64,000 bases of DNA, taken from positions 567,955,712 through 568,019,711 of the forward strand of contig NC_133666.1 in NCBI RefSeq assembly GCF_037893015.1. The letters are read 5' to 3'. Positions 1 through 11,800 of the stretch are shown piece after piece. The notes under the pieces are model-generated. The model did not search any database. It was given only the letters and a program-made list of their open reading frames with translations, and was not told the origin of the DNA. The position numbers and the translations under genes were made by a program. This DNA comes from Macrotis lagotis. Taxonomy: Eukaryota > Chordata > Mammalia > Peramelemorphia > Peramelidae. The number at the start of each line of letters is the position of its first letter. Position 1 is the stretch's first letter.

Positions 1-1426
1 CACATTCTAATGACAAAAAAGATAGAAAGGCAGAATTGTTTGTAACCATGTAATTAAATTAGTAGAAACAGGAATAAAATCATCTATTTACTACTGTACT
101 AAAATTTACCAACTTTCTTTCAAATTTAGGTAAGATATGAATAAATAGATTAAATCAATAAATATAGTTTTCTAGGCACTTGACAAGATTAGGGTCTCTC
201 AAATAGTTCTTCCAAGAAGGAAAAATGAATACAAAAGTTGACAGAAAATAGTGTTTTTTTATTTTTACTGAATTAGAAGCAAAATTCAGAGCTCTGCTAA
301 ATAATTTTCCATTAGATTATGAATTTCTAGGATAGTGATAGCAGCACTTCTAAAAAGAAAGGATAGTATGAATTTAGAAAACTAATGTGGAAAAAACTAT
401 TTAGAAATGTTTATCAACATATTAATATCCATATATTAAGTTATATTATTTTTGTGATAACAATAATAAAATAATAAATGATATAATAAATAATAATAAA
501 GTAATAAATAATAAAACAATAATAAAAATGATGGGGGTTCTCAGAGGGCTCAGACATTAAATTTTTATGGGATATAGTTATATGAGATAATAGACTTAAC
601 AACAATGAAAAATTATAAAACTAAGGAGCAGGAAACCAGAGTTCAATCAGGTTCTACTTCCTGCTACTCAAAACAAAGAAATTTAAAGTAAAAAGTGATC
701 AAGATTACTTATCCTCCAAAAAAACGGGAATGGAACTGGTAATATGAAATAGAATCTATCTCTCAATATCTTTCAAAAAATTCTTTTCACTAAAAAGTTT
801 TGAAAACTTAGTTTTCTTTGTTTATAAACTAACAAGGGAAATATTTCAGTTGTATAAATTCGTTTTGCTGTCAATATGTTAAACTGAACATTTTTCCAAC
901 CTGGTTTATATTTCTTCTATATGGTATTTAATATAATATGAGAAACACAATAAGAATGATGATGACTTTCTCAATGCCTTTTACAACTGATATAAAAATT
1001 GTCTGAGAATTCTTCAATAGGAACTGCTAGCAATCATACTTAACAATACATGAAAACATTTCAATAACCAGTTTATTATAGGCATAGACATGTGCCACAC
1101 AGATTTCAGTGGACCATGAGCAATATTTTCAACAACTTTATGAGGGTTTTAGTAATGAAGCAAGATGGATGCAACAGAATTTTTGATGTGGGCAGATGAG
1201 GAAGGTAAATATTTATATGTCAAGGAAGAGAGATATAATTGGTGAAGCTTTATATCAGGTAAATTAATAAACCAATCCCAAAACACTAGGGAATATAACT
1301 GCAAATTGCAGTCTAACCACTGACACTAGAGTTATAGTTAATGTCATGAAATGCTCATCATAAATAGAGTTAATAAAACTGAGCCAGAAATTTTTATATT
1401 GCTAACCAGTTAACATATGAATGTTA
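1..1426. other. AT-rich DNA without recognised gene
   Basis: I see no coding region or recognisable transposon here. It contains an AAT/AAAT-rich low-complexity patch at about 465-530. It ends at the T-rich block that I take as the poly(A) trace of the PUM3 retrocopy. Confidence 0.6.
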
Positions 1427-1453
1427 TTTTTTTTATTTTAGGGACTATTTATT
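1427..1453 (-). promoter_or_regulatory. Poly(A) signal and poly(A) trace of PUM3 retrocopy
   Basis: On the minus strand an AATAAA hexamer (plus strand TTTATT at 1448-1453) is followed within about 10 bases by an A-rich run (plus strand T-run at 1427-1439). This is the expected order for the 3' end of a reverse-transcribed mRNA and sets the likely 3' limit of the PUM3 copy. The run is short and interrupted, which fits an old insertion. Confidence 0.6.
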
Positions 1454-1479
1454 TTAGAAATACATTTCTACAAAAAAGA

Positions 1480-1526
1480 TATATGTATATTATATTATAT
1501 ATATTATATATGTACATTATATATGT
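1480..1526. repeat. TA-rich simple repeat in the 3' UTR of the PUM3 copy
   Basis: Imperfect TATAT/ATATG repeats lie between the stop codon and the poly(A) signal of the PUM3 retrocopy. They may have been inherited from the mRNA or expanded later. Confidence 0.6.
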
Positions 1527-3281
1527 CTCCCCACAAAGAAAAGACTAGATGGTACCCTTTAACCTGAAACAACTGTAAAAGTGATTCATTCTCATTCTTC
1601 CTATTATTTTTTCACTTAAGCTCTTAGTTTCTCAAGTAAAGCAGTCATGTCTTTGTTGTTTTCTTCTTTTTCCAACATAGGGATGAGGCTTTTCAGTTCA
1701 GATTGAACTTTATTTACCACTTCAGGATGAGGGTTTTGGAGAAGAAAGAATAATAGCACCCTGATTAACTCTTGTCTAGGTCTTCAATTTCTTGACACCA
1801 ACATGTTCTACCAATTTTTTTTCAAAAGAACCTTCTCTTCCTTTTGCTTTCATTTTTTTTTATCTTGTTCTACTAACCATTTCAGAATTAGATGTCCAGC
1901 TGGGTGTTCTGCCATGTGGAGCTCTCCATCCTTGCCACCAGGAATCATTTCAAGAAAAGTTAATTTGGCAATGGTAGTCATAGCAGGCTGAACATCTCCA
2001 ATAGCAAATCCTAGGACATTAACAACAAATACACATGTTGATTTGTTTGTCATCTACTGCTGCACATGCTTCTGCATATGGCTTAACAAAGCTGGGGAAA
2101 TGGATTCCAAGAGCTCCTTACAGTGAATTTTATTTTCTTTCTTACTATTTGCATTTCCATCACCCTTTTGTAGCTCTTCAATGATTTCAGGTACAAGGTG
2201 TGCAGGATCTCTAGAGCTTAGTAAATACAAAAGAACTTTCCTTCCATATTTATTGCTCACTATATTTTATAGGGAATTGATGATTTCCAACATAACTATT
2301 TGCTTTATAAGCTTAGTATGACCAACACATTCAAATGCTGCCAGCAAAACTAAATGAAAATATTCACCTCTGGCTACTTTTTCAACATGTCTTCATTCTT
2401 TCAATAATAACTTTTCTGTCCTTTAGTGTGCCATGCCATAGATAGTACATGGCTACTCTAACTCCATCATGTGTGTGTACAAGGTATATTACATCTTCTC
2501 TGATTGCTTCAATCATTTCTGATCTGAGTTTTGGTGGTGCATAAGTAAAAATGTCCAAGAATACTTTATGTACCAGTGAGTGTTTAATTACAGTTTTTTT
2601 TTTCTGAGACATTGGTGTAAGAATCTGTTTCATTTCATCCATAATAGCCATTTGCTTATCAGGTTGTACTTCTAATACTTTTTTTCCAAAGTTGTGTAAA
2701 TTGCAGACTTGTAAAGCTGGAATGTATTCCCATAGAGCTCTTCTACCAACATGTTTCACTGTTCCAAAATTACTTTGTCGTTGCATGCATATTCCAGTAC
2801 TGCTGATACTTCTGTATGATGCAACACCTTCTGCACTTGACCTTTAAAACTTTTTATTATTTCTGCAATTTGTGATTTATTTCCATACATGAGAAATTTC
2901 CATACATAAGAAAGTTTGGCTTTACTCAATCCAACCCAATTCTCTTCTAGCTCTTCAAATGCCTCTTTCTTTTGCTCCTTATTACCATATTGAATGTAAC
3001 ACTGGATAATATGGGTTGAATCATGTGCAAATGCAATACTTTTAATCTTGCCTTGAGTCAACTTCTGTAATTCACTCATCAAGTTAGTTCTTTTTTTCTT
3101 TGTCACAATTTTTTTTCTTCTTAGGAATTCCCAAATTTACTTTGCCTTGGAAACAGTATCATAGTTGCTTTTATCATTGAGTTGTCTGCTCTGCCTTAGT
3201 TCTTTTTTTTTCAAGTATGCCCATTTGGGTATCTTAGCAGCTGTCTCTTCATTTCTGCCCTTGGGTTGGAACTTTCTTTTT

Positions 3282-3670
3282 GTTTGCAACATGTTTCCTT
3301 CTTGTGTATTCTTGAACTGTTTCAAGTTAGTTTTCTTGGAAAATATATTCCCTTCCTGTTTATACTTGAATTGTTTTGCACCATTTCTCTTGGGTAAAAT
3401 ACCCCATTCCTATTTTTCTTGAACTGTTTTGCACCATTTTTCTTGGGTAACATGCCCCTCCTCTTGTTTGTTCTTCAAAAATTGTTTTGCCCCCATTTTT
3501 GGGGGGGCAGCATGCTCCTTTCTTGTTTATTCTTTAACTGTTTCTGGTCAGTCTTCTTGGGCAACATATCTCCTTCCCATTTACTTTTGAACTGGTTTGC
3601 ACCAGTATTCTTAGTCAACATGTCCCCTTACTGTTTATTCTTGAATTGTTTCAGGACTGTTTTCTCAGAC
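3282..3670 (-). repeat. ~54-bp in-frame tandem repeat in PUM3 pseudogene N-terminus
   Basis: Six or seven diverged units begin at about 3311, 3365, 3418, 3473, 3532, 3586 and 3640 (plus-strand motif cttgaactgttt, then cttgggcaacat and a tcttgtttatt-like end). Translated on the minus strand each gives roughly KQFKNKQ-G-M-(P)KK, about 18 residues. Human PUM3, as I remember it, has only about one such KQFKNKQ block, so the array is an expansion, either of the parent marsupial gene or of this copy. Units 4 and 5 carry indels, including a G-run at 3500-3507. Confidence 0.75.
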
Positions 3671-3976
3671 TTTGTATTACTTTTATCAAGCTTACTGAAG
3701 CCAAATTTAGGTTCTCCTCCTTCTTCTTTATTCGTAAATTTCTTTGGAGATTTAGAATCATCCTTTTTAAATCTTTTTTTTCCTTGTGATATCTTTCCAC
3801 CCTTTCCTATGATTTTTTTTTGAACCTTTGACTTCCATAGTAGTAATTCGTGCATGTTTCACCACCACTAAACTGTCAGCAATGAAGTTTCTGCTCCTTT
3901 CTCTATGGTTGGTCCTCTCTCCTCTGCCTCCAGTCACAGCATGCTGTTTTCCCAATTTTTTTCCAACAATAGATAA

Positions 3977-4140
3977 GGGAGCAGCTAGGTGGTGCAGCGG
4001 ATAGAGCACCAGCCCTGGAGTCAGGAGTACCTGGGTTCAAATCTGACCTCAGACACTTAATATTTGTCTAGCTGTGTGGCCTTGGGTAAGCGACTTAACT
4101 ACATTGCCTTGCAAAAAAACAAAACAAAACCAAACAAACA
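3977..4140 (+). mobile_element. tRNA-derived SINE, WSINE1-like
   Basis: Full-length copy starting gggagcagctaggtgg. It has an A-box-like tRNA segment, the B box 'gttcaaatc' near 4037, and the end 'cattgccttgcaaaaaaac' leading into an A-rich tail. The same family recurs in both orientations through the window. It is non-autonomous and probably mobilised by L1. It abuts the 5' end of the PUM3 retrocopy. Confidence 0.9.
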
Positions 4141-4544
4141 GGTATTATGGATCATAACTTCAGATAGCAAATAAGTGATCTAGTCTATGGATTATTAAAC
4201 AGTCAACCATGAATTTGTCAAGATTATTTTGATCTCTATTTCAATGTAATTGTTTTTATTGGTAATCTTAAATATTTTATTTTAGACATTTTAAAATATT
4301 ATTCAGAGTTGGAGCCCCTAGATTTCCCTAGACTATGAAAGAAATCCAGGACACCAAAAGAGTAAAGAAACCCTGATATATTTAACTGTAAATAAATTAG
4401 CTTTTCTCTTTAATACAGTGATTCATACAATTCTGAAGGACTTATGATGAGGAATGCTATACAACCTGGGAGAAAGAGCTGATAGTTTTCAGAAGATATA
4501 TGGAAACATTCATTTTTACTTTATTTTTTCTGGAGTTCTCTTTT

Positions 4545-4690
4545 GGGGGAGGGGAGGGGAGGGGAGGTAAATTTTTTTTAATTTCACAACATGACTATTA
4601 TAGTAATGTTTTCCATGACCTACATTTATAACTGCATCAAATTGTTTGCTTTCTTAAAATGAGGTGGGGTGGGGAGGGAGGAAGTGAGAG
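4545..4690 (+). repeat. G-rich low-complexity patches
   Basis: A GGGGA-type repeat at about 4545-4568 and a second G-rich patch at about 4661-4686 lie in otherwise AT-rich DNA (4141-5044) in which I recognise nothing except the MIR-like fragment at 4825-4945. Confidence 0.6.
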
Positions 4691-4824
4691 AATTTGTAAC
4701 TTAAAGTTTTAAAAACAAATATTAAAAATTGTTTTATTGTGTAACTGGGAAAAAAGAAAATATTATTAAAAAAAGAAAATAAATAGACCTGGAAAAAAAA
4801 GAATCCCTGATCTACTCAGCACTC

Positions 4825-4945
4825 TCATTTTACATATGAGTTAACTGAGGCAAATGAACTTAAATGATTTTCCAGCAAGTAGTAAATTGCAGATCTGGAA
4901 CTTCAACCCAGGTCTTCTGACTCTGAATCTAGCTTTGAATCTAGA
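4825..4945 (-). mobile_element. MIR-like CORE-SINE fragment
   Basis: It reads as an antisense MIR: 'gagttaactgaggcaaatgaac', then a 'cagcaagtagtaaattgcagatctggaacttc' segment and 'aacccaggtcttctgactc'. It is diverged and old, with no target duplication visible. Confidence 0.6.
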
Positions 4946-5044
4946 ATGCCAAGATTCTCAAGTCTTTTATTTTCCCTTCAGCTGCACCCACAAGATTATA
5001 GAGAAATGTGTGATTTTGTTTCTGACTTTTTCATTATTCCACAT

Positions 5045-5127
5045 AGAAGAAAAGGTGTAGTGGAAATTGGGCCAAACCAGGAGGCAGAAAACCTTTGATC
5101 AAATTCACGTCCAGCCACTTAATTCAA
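5045..5127 (+). mobile_element. MIR-like fragment, left part
   Basis: Sense MIR-like sequence from 'gtgtagtggaaattgg' to 'ccagccacttaattcaac'. The next part of the same MIR appears at about 5903-5985 ('cactcaacgtcagtgagtttcagtttcctg'), so about 780 bp separates the two halves. Confidence 0.5.
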
Positions 5128-5902
5128 CAAACATTGTGTGCCCAAGAAACCATGTTTGAATCACTTGTAAGTAACAAACACCTTACAAGAACTCAGAACC
5201 ACCATGAGTAGATCAAAAAGGATTGTTTATTGATAACATCCTGTGGGGCGGCTAGGTGGTGTAGTGGATAAAGCACTAGCCCTGTAGTCAGGAGTACCTG
5301 GGTTCAAATCCATTCTCAGACACTTAATAATTACCTAGCTGTGTGGCCTTTGGCAAGTCACTTAACCCCGTTTGCCTTGCAAAAACCTAAAAAAAAACAT
5401 AGAATAAGTGTCCCAAATGGGGCATGTATAGCAATGAAATTATCTCCTAAATAGAAACACAAATCCCTCCCATGCCCCCAATCACCTAGGTATTACCAAG
5501 GTCAAAGGCCTATCAGAAATATCCATTTCTCTCCCCATGTGGTTCAAATTCCTTATCAAACCTCCCCTTTTCCACAATCTGGTAACTAAGCCCATAAAAG
5601 GTATAACACAGATATGTGAATCTGACTATTGGAGCCAGTTCATTCACTAATTTACTCAACTTCTAATTCTATGGTCCTTTATCTTCTTGCTAGAAGTCTA
5701 TCCCCTTCCTCTCTATAGAGATTCCTTTTGTTCCCAGTAAGATGTAAATTAAATTAGCTTGGTACATCTGTAAGCCAACATTCCTCTGATTCTACCATTA
5801 TAGCTTCTTTGCTATTTTCCCTGTTTCTTTGTAAGATATGAACTACTTTCCTCAGTTTACCATAACTAATTATAGAAATGAAAACTAATCATTTATCCTA
5901 TC
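5128..5902. mobile_element. Unclassified insertion between MIR halves
   Basis: Sequence separating two parts of one MIR, with a SINE nested inside at 5245-5398. I do not recognise the host element. It has no long ORF and contains a TATA-like 'cataaaaggtataac' at about 5590-5605 and pyrimidine-rich patches. A short 'tcaac' occurs at both borders (5123-5127 and after 5902). A solo LTR or a DNA transposon is possible; neither is proven. Confidence 0.35.
5245..5398 (+). mobile_element. WSINE1-like SINE
   Basis: Runs from ggggcggctaggtggtg to 'tttgccttgcaaaaacctaaaaaaaaa'; the B box 'gttcaaatcc' is present. It is nested in the unclassified insertion. Confidence 0.9.
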
Positions 5903-5985
5903 ACTCAACGTCAGTGAGTTTCAGTTTCCTGCTCTGTAGAAGAGGCTGAGATTCAAAGTCCCTTCAACTTGAACCTATAGTGTTT
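5903..5985 (+). mobile_element. MIR-like fragment, right part
   Basis: Contains 'gagtttcagtttcctgctctgtagaag', the MIR 3' core region in the same orientation as the fragment at 5045-5127. Confidence 0.5.
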
Positions 5986-6413
5986 TGAGACTCACTAGTA
6001 AATATTACATTATTAGTGCCAAATTTTGATCTTGTATCTTCTCAAAAATGTACAACAAATTTCAACTTTCCACTAAATATTTAAGTATACAATTTAGAAA
6101 AGTTCAAATTTATTCTATACTACATAAAAGGGTGAAAAAAGCTCACTAACATATCAAGATTTATAATGGTAATGATTTCATGATTTTTAAAAATTAAAAT
6201 GGCATATAATGTGAGCATTGTCAATAGAAATTTTAATTCTTCATATTTATAATCTCACCACCAACCTCAATTAATGATATGATAGACACATAAATTTGTT
6301 ACTTGAATAACTGATTGTTCAATCATAGGAAATAAATAAAAAATAAATAGTATTCTTAAAAAATAAAATTTACTTGGTCTTGAATAATATAGATTTTATA
6401 AGCTAAAAGCTAT

Positions 6414-6416
<3 letters not shown>

Positions 6417-6462
<46 letters not shown>
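6417..6462. repeat. (TA)n microsatellite
   Basis: About 22 uninterrupted TA units, long enough to be length-polymorphic. Flanks at 5986-6416 show nothing recognisable. Confidence 0.95.
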
Positions 6463-6524
6463 TTAATTTTTGATAGAATTCTCCAAGAGAGATGCACTTA
6501 AGAGATTTCATTGATTTGGGGAAA

Positions 6525-6660
6525 TTTGGAGAATTGCATGTGTGAGGTAAACAAGTTAAGTGATTTGCATAGGGTCACACAGATAGTAAAAGCAAATTTG
6601 AACTCAAGTCTTCCTGACTCCAAGCCATGCACTCTATTAGCTACATCACCTCTTGACCTC
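6525..6660 (-). mobile_element. MIR-like fragment
   Basis: Antisense MIR-like: 'gttaagtgatttgcatagggtcacacagatagtaaa' (seen in parts), then 'ttgaactcaagtcttcctgac' and a 'gcactctattagctacatcac' end. Confidence 0.65.
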
Positions 6661-6824
6661 AGAGGAAAATTTTTTTGTTGTGCCTCTAATTGCCTTGGAT
6701 AGAAGATAATGATATATACCAAAGAGAGATTGAGACAAAATGTTAAAAGGAGAGATCTTGTTCACAGGAATCAGAGAAAGATATGAAAGCAGATAATGTT
6801 GTAGGCATTTATCAGAGATGACAT

Positions 6825-7010
6825 AGATTCATAGATTTAGAACTGGAAGGATCCTGGAAATTATTGAGTCCATCCTGCTCATTTTATAGATGAAGAAACT
6901 GATGTCCAAGGAAATGAATTTATTTAAGATAATATAAGCAGTAAGGGAAAAGGAGATTTGAATCCATATCCCCTGATTCCAAAGTCATCTCTATGTCTAC
7001 CATATACAAT
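6825..7010 (-). mobile_element. MIR/THER-like fragment
   Basis: Starts 'tagatttagaactggaagg', continues with 'attttatagatgaagaaactg' and ends in a 'gatttgaatccatatcccctgattcc' block. This is an old CORE-SINE in antisense. Confidence 0.6.
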
Positions 7011-9439
7011 ACCTTACTTTCACACTGCTATAAGAAGAAGGAAGCATCTGACTTGGATCATGACAAAAAGTAGAGTTATTTTCAGTGGGAAGAATAAGAA
7101 AGGACCACATAATGAAGAACTGATAGAATTTTTCAGACTAAAGGGAGAGAATATAAGATAATTTGAAAGTTTTTAGACTTGAAAAGTTGCTATGATTGAT
7201 AGAAACAAGAGAGAAAGCAAGGAGGACATCATTTAGAAACAAAGAAAAAAATCATGGAAGATTTCTTACATTAAAGAATGACCTAAATATTCATGACTAA
7301 TTTATTACTTAAAAATAATTTTACCTGGTCACACTGAATCAATGGATTCCTCCCCTGGTGGATTTCAGTGGTATTATTTTTGCTAGAGAAATAATGAGTT
7401 AATTCCCATTACATATTTTATTTGTAAAGGCAAATCTAATTACCCCATGACAAAACTGTACATATCTCGTTCTCATGATGCTAGTCTTTGCCCTGTATAT
7501 TTAAATGTTTTAGGAACAGTGATTCTGAAGTATTCTACATGTTGCCACCATAAGAAATACAACACATTTACGCTACAGGAGAGTAAGACAACATTTACTG
7601 CTGACTGCCCCCTGCTAATCTTCAAAAGCATTGAGAGATTAAAGCTATTTCTGGTATTTTAAAAGCTATTTTGAAAGCAGAGATGATTGGGTTAGAATAA
7701 GAGAGAGAAAGTGATTTATAGTCTTTTTTGTATTAGTATAGAGTAGCCACAGGGGTTTTTTTCTGAATGGGACTTTTTGTATTCTAGATAGTGCTGAAAA
7801 TTGTCCAAAATAATCAGAAAGAAAAATCACAACAGGTTTGTTTTTGATAAATTTTTGTTATCATCAACAGAATTTTTACAGTATCATCTTTAGTCATCCT
7901 TTAATTTCTCATTCATGCCTGTTTTAAAGATTTGATGTACCATGAAGCAGAAGTCATGGTTCCCTGATAATGAGAACAAAATTGATAAAAGACTTAAATG
8001 GCAACAAGGGAATTCTATAAAGTAAATTCATTATTGGCTATTTTGCTTGGAACTGAGACCTGGATCCATGAATATTCCTTGCTTGAACATATTTGAAAAA
8101 TTTGGATTCTTGCAGAAAGAAAAGGTTTAGTTACATTATCTCTGTTATAATACATTTCTATTTTAACTTCCCAAATTTATTTTTAAATAAACCAAAACTC
8201 CCAAAGCCCCAAAAATAAAGGTTTTCAAAATCTATTTCTCTTCTAGTACATTATATTTATTTATTTATATTTATTGATCAAGGAATATAGAGATGTGATT
8301 AATGTAAAATTTAATCATCTTGTTCAATTTAATTATTCTTTTCTCAAACTTTATCCTATAGACAGTACATCCATAAAAAGTAAGTCAAAAGGGAAATATA
8401 TCAAATCCTGAAAAGATGCTATAGAAGTCTAAGGGACAAAAACCACATAGCTATTTAGTTTTCTAACTGTTGAAGAGGTCATTTAATACATTCAAGTGCC
8501 TTTGGATTGAAGACAATTCAGTAAATGTGACCAAATTTTTACAAACAACATTAGAACTTCCCAAGTTTGGAAATGATTTCCATTATTCCTAAGATTGGTA
8601 AAAAGCCCAATATTTTTTTTCTGTAAATACTGAGGCCAACCAACCACTTAGGATATCATCTATTGTCTAACTTCTTTACAAAGACTGAATTTAATCTTCC
8701 AAGAAGAATAGACACCCTCTACCAATGCAGGTCTATACCCTCTCTGCAATTTTTAATCTTAGATAAATGCTTATATCATCTGCCTTTGTACTTTAATGAA
8801 TGCATTCCCTTATCTCGGTTTAGAAGAAAAAGCACACTTACTTTTAACTTAATTTTAATAAAAATATATATGCATGTGTGTACTCTCAAGAATAAGACAA
8901 TGTTTATGTTCTATTCATTGTGCCACTAACTGTCTTTGGAAGAATCTAATAAGGCTTTTTTAAGAATGAAGGAGATAGGTATATTTATAAGTAATTAGGA
9001 AGCACTATAGATTGAAGATCAGAGAGAGTGGGTGCCATAATGGGTACAATCTGCCAAATGAATCAAGAGATCACAGTATCAAAGGTGCATATAGAGGGTT
9101 TGACCCAGATAAGGAGAAACATCATATCATCATCTGATGTATAAATGAACAAGGAGATAGCAGGAAAAGATGACTGTAGCTCAGCTTGGTTTTGATTCTA
9201 GAGTATCATACCTCTCCTAGGATAAACTAATTACCTGAAATCTCATCACTGAGGGTTTTATATTCAACAGTGTCTCAACACCTTCAGTTGATTTTACTCC
9301 TTTATTGGAAAGCTAGAAAGTAGAGCAGTAGGTTTCTCTACAAACCTTCCTTTAGGGAGGACTCAGAACTTTCAGAACTTTTAAGGTAACTCTATTTTTA
9401 ATTAACAGTTCAGCTTGATTTTGACTCTGTGGAACATCA
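7011..9439. other. No gene recognised
   Basis: AT-rich DNA with only short random open frames (the longest is 88 codons at 8663-8929, with no recognisable protein). I see no repeats I can name. Confidence 0.5.
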
Positions 9440-9630
9440 TGAGTCTATACTAGGTACTCCTGGTGCCTCCTCCCACTTTTCAGTTTCTTTCTGTATATTT
9501 TTTACCCAGTTAGAAATAAGCTCCTTGAGGATAAAAGCTGTTCTTTTTTTCCTTATTTGTATCCCCAAGATTCAACACAGTACCTGGGATTAGTAAGCAT
9601 TTAGCAAAAATAGTTTGAATAAAATTTAAA
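9440..9630 (+). mobile_element. L2 LINE 3' end
   Basis: L2-type tail: 'aagctccttgaggataaaagctg', then 'gtatccccaagattcaacac', 'agtacctgggattagtaagc' and a final 'tttgaat'. This is the characteristic order of the L2 3' terminus in sense orientation. Confidence 0.7.
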
Positions 9631-9676
9631 ATGTGAAATGAGAGAGCAGGGATAAAGAGGAGTTTTTGGCAAATGA

Positions 9677-9746
9677 CCTCCCTCTGTCTCTGTTTCTCTG
9701 TCTTTGTCCTTTCTGTGTTTCTGTCTCTCTGTTTCTGTCTCTCTCA
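9677..9746. repeat. Pyrimidine-rich (TCTGT)-type simple repeat
   Basis: Imperfect TCTCTG/TTTCTG repeats on the plus strand. Confidence 0.7.
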
Positions 9747-11049
9747 TGATTATTTTTTCCTTTTTTAACTTTCTGTTAGCTTTGATCCTTTTACATTTTC
9801 ATAATAAAAATAAATATATTAGTATATTTCAAGACAACTATTGCTATATTTCAGGACAAATAAAATGAGAATATAAATAACCCAAAAGAACAGCAATAAT
9901 ATAATAAAATAATATGAGATTTTCAATACTTTAGTTTTCTTTTCTAATATTGATTATCTTGAATCCTAGAAATGAAAACCAGAAAAACAATTACACAGTT
10001 GTTCTACATGATGTTTGATTCATCAAGACAAGAATTTTTCTTACCAAATTTATTCCTTTGCATTTAACACTCTTGTTAAACTTCAAGCTTTAGTCCTGTT
10101 TTTCTCAGACATAAAGGGAGAGGGATGATTTGCTTCTCATTAATGTCTGAATTAAGTAGTTCCTTGTATGATTATTCTCATTTCATTATATCAAGACCCT
10201 AGAAGATGTAAACTAGTATGCTGATTTCTGTCTGTCCTTGTTCTTTTTAATATAAAGATGAACCTGGAAGAGAGAAGAAATGAATACAAGAATCAAATGG
10301 TAAAATTTCTGTTTTCCATCACACTCATCCCCCATCTGCATGCAATGACTTTATTTTACTTCATTAAGACATAAGCAGGGGCTTTTACAGTTATCCTGTA
10401 AAGATCACTGGATTTGGAACTAGAGACTTTAAGGTTGAAATCCCAACTCTAAGACATATACTTTTTTATAATCATTGACAAATCACTTTACTACCAAAAA
10501 AATCACTTTAGTATCATGTCGCTTCATCTGTAAAATAATTCAGTTTCTTCTTTTGTTGCTTTTTATTCGTTTTTTTAAAATCTTTTATCTTTCTTTTAAA
10601 TTTGAGCTCTGATCCCAGGGTGGAGAAGGCATTTTCAGGTTTCTTGTATCAGAGGATGAAGACCCTGGTTGATTACCTGGTGCTGCACTGATATTGCCCT
10701 GTGGCCAAGGAGGACCTCTATAGCTAGGTCTTCAAAGAAGTTATGGATTATTAGAGGTTGATGTAAAGAGAAATCATTCCAGTAATGGGGCGCAGTCTAG
10801 AGATGAGAAAAGGAATATAATAGATGACAAAGAGCTCTTCATCTATTCTCTCAAGTGATCAAAAAATCATTGCCTATCAGTAGCTCTTAGAATAAATTCA
10901 CAAACCACCACTACTTCTTTAACTATTATCTTAATAAAATCTTATATGCTAACATCGGTATACTTGTAGCATTATTCCTTAATGGATCATCAGAAAAAGA
11001 AACTAATTCTTTAAACTTTGAGATGGGCCTTATGTCTTTTAATTATCTA
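9747..11049. other. No gene recognised; one coding-like patch
   Basis: AT-rich DNA. A patch at 10608-10753 reads as a plausible protein segment in one frame (for example GFLYQRMKTLVDYLVLH, then CPVAKEDLYS) broken by TGA and TAG. I could not identify it. It may be a fragment of a processed pseudogene or an old retroelement. Confidence 0.4.
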
Positions 11050-11800
11050 CCTATGTTCAATGACTTTATTGTTTTTCATTGTTATTGTTTTTAGCATTCA
11101 CTTTTATAGAATCTTGAGTTCCAACTTTTCTCTCCTTTCTTTCCTTTGCCTTTCCAAGACTGTAAGCAATCTGATGTAGGTTACACATCTATAATCATAT
11201 TAGACGATATCTCAACACTGTTCATGTTCTAAAAGAAGTATCAAAAAAAACCCGGAAAAATCCATGAGAAATAAAGAAAAGGAAAAATGGTATATTTCAA
11301 TCTGCATTCAGATCCAGACTTTTTTCTCTCCAGATATGGATAATATCTTCCATCAGGAATCTCAGGATTTTCTTGGATCATTGTATTGTTGAGAAAAGCT
11401 AAGTCTATCATAGTTGATCATCACAATGTTGTAATTAATGTATGGTTCTGCACACTTCCCTCAGCATCAGTACACATAAGTCTCACTAGATTTTTCTGAA
11501 AAATCATTTCTTAATGCACTATAAATAGTATTTCATTACATTCATACACCACAACTTGTTCAGTCATTCTACAATTGATTAATATTCTCTCAATTTCCAA
11601 TTTGTTGACACTACAAAAGAACTGCTATAAGTATTTTTGTACACATGGTGCTTTTCCATTTTTTTATTATTTCTTTGGCTACAATAATAGTGGTATTACT
11701 AGATCAAAGGGTTCCCAATTTTTATACCCCTTTGGGAATAGTTCTAATTATTCTCCAGAATGGTAGGGTAGTTCACAACTTCACTAATAATACACTAATG

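Larger units (their letters stand above)
1427..3975 (-). pseudogene. PUM3: PUM3 (Puf-A/KIAA0020) processed pseudogene
   Basis: Frame-broken, intronless copy of PUM3, a nucleolar PUF-repeat protein that in the intact gene binds RNA and acts in ribosome biogenesis. The start codon is at 3838-3836 (MEVKG) and the stop at 1618-1616. In order along the minus strand come a Lys-rich N-terminus (3838-3140), the PUF-repeat region with KIKSIAFAHDSTHIIQCYIQ, YGNKSQIAEIIKSFKG and AVIKHSLVHKVFLD-like blocks (3110-2060, with NKYGRKVLLYLL near 2250), and the C-terminal CPL part with PGGKDGELHMAEHPAGHL and ALLEKL at the end (2050-1616). Frameshifts occur at the A-run just after the start (about 3812-3820), near 3110, 2770, 2385-2260 and 1850. 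A nonsense TAA at 3627-3625 replaces an expected Glu codon. All exons are joined without introns, so it is a retrocopy. The 5' limit is uncertain because a SINE begins directly beyond it. Confidence 0.93.

Noticed and set aside
3165..3823. Plus-strand open frames of 85 and 134 codons (Phe/Leu/Cys-rich, repeat-like)
   Set aside because: Antisense of the Lys-rich tandem repeat in the PUM3 pseudogene. The apparent membrane-protein look comes from AAG/AAA codons read backwards.
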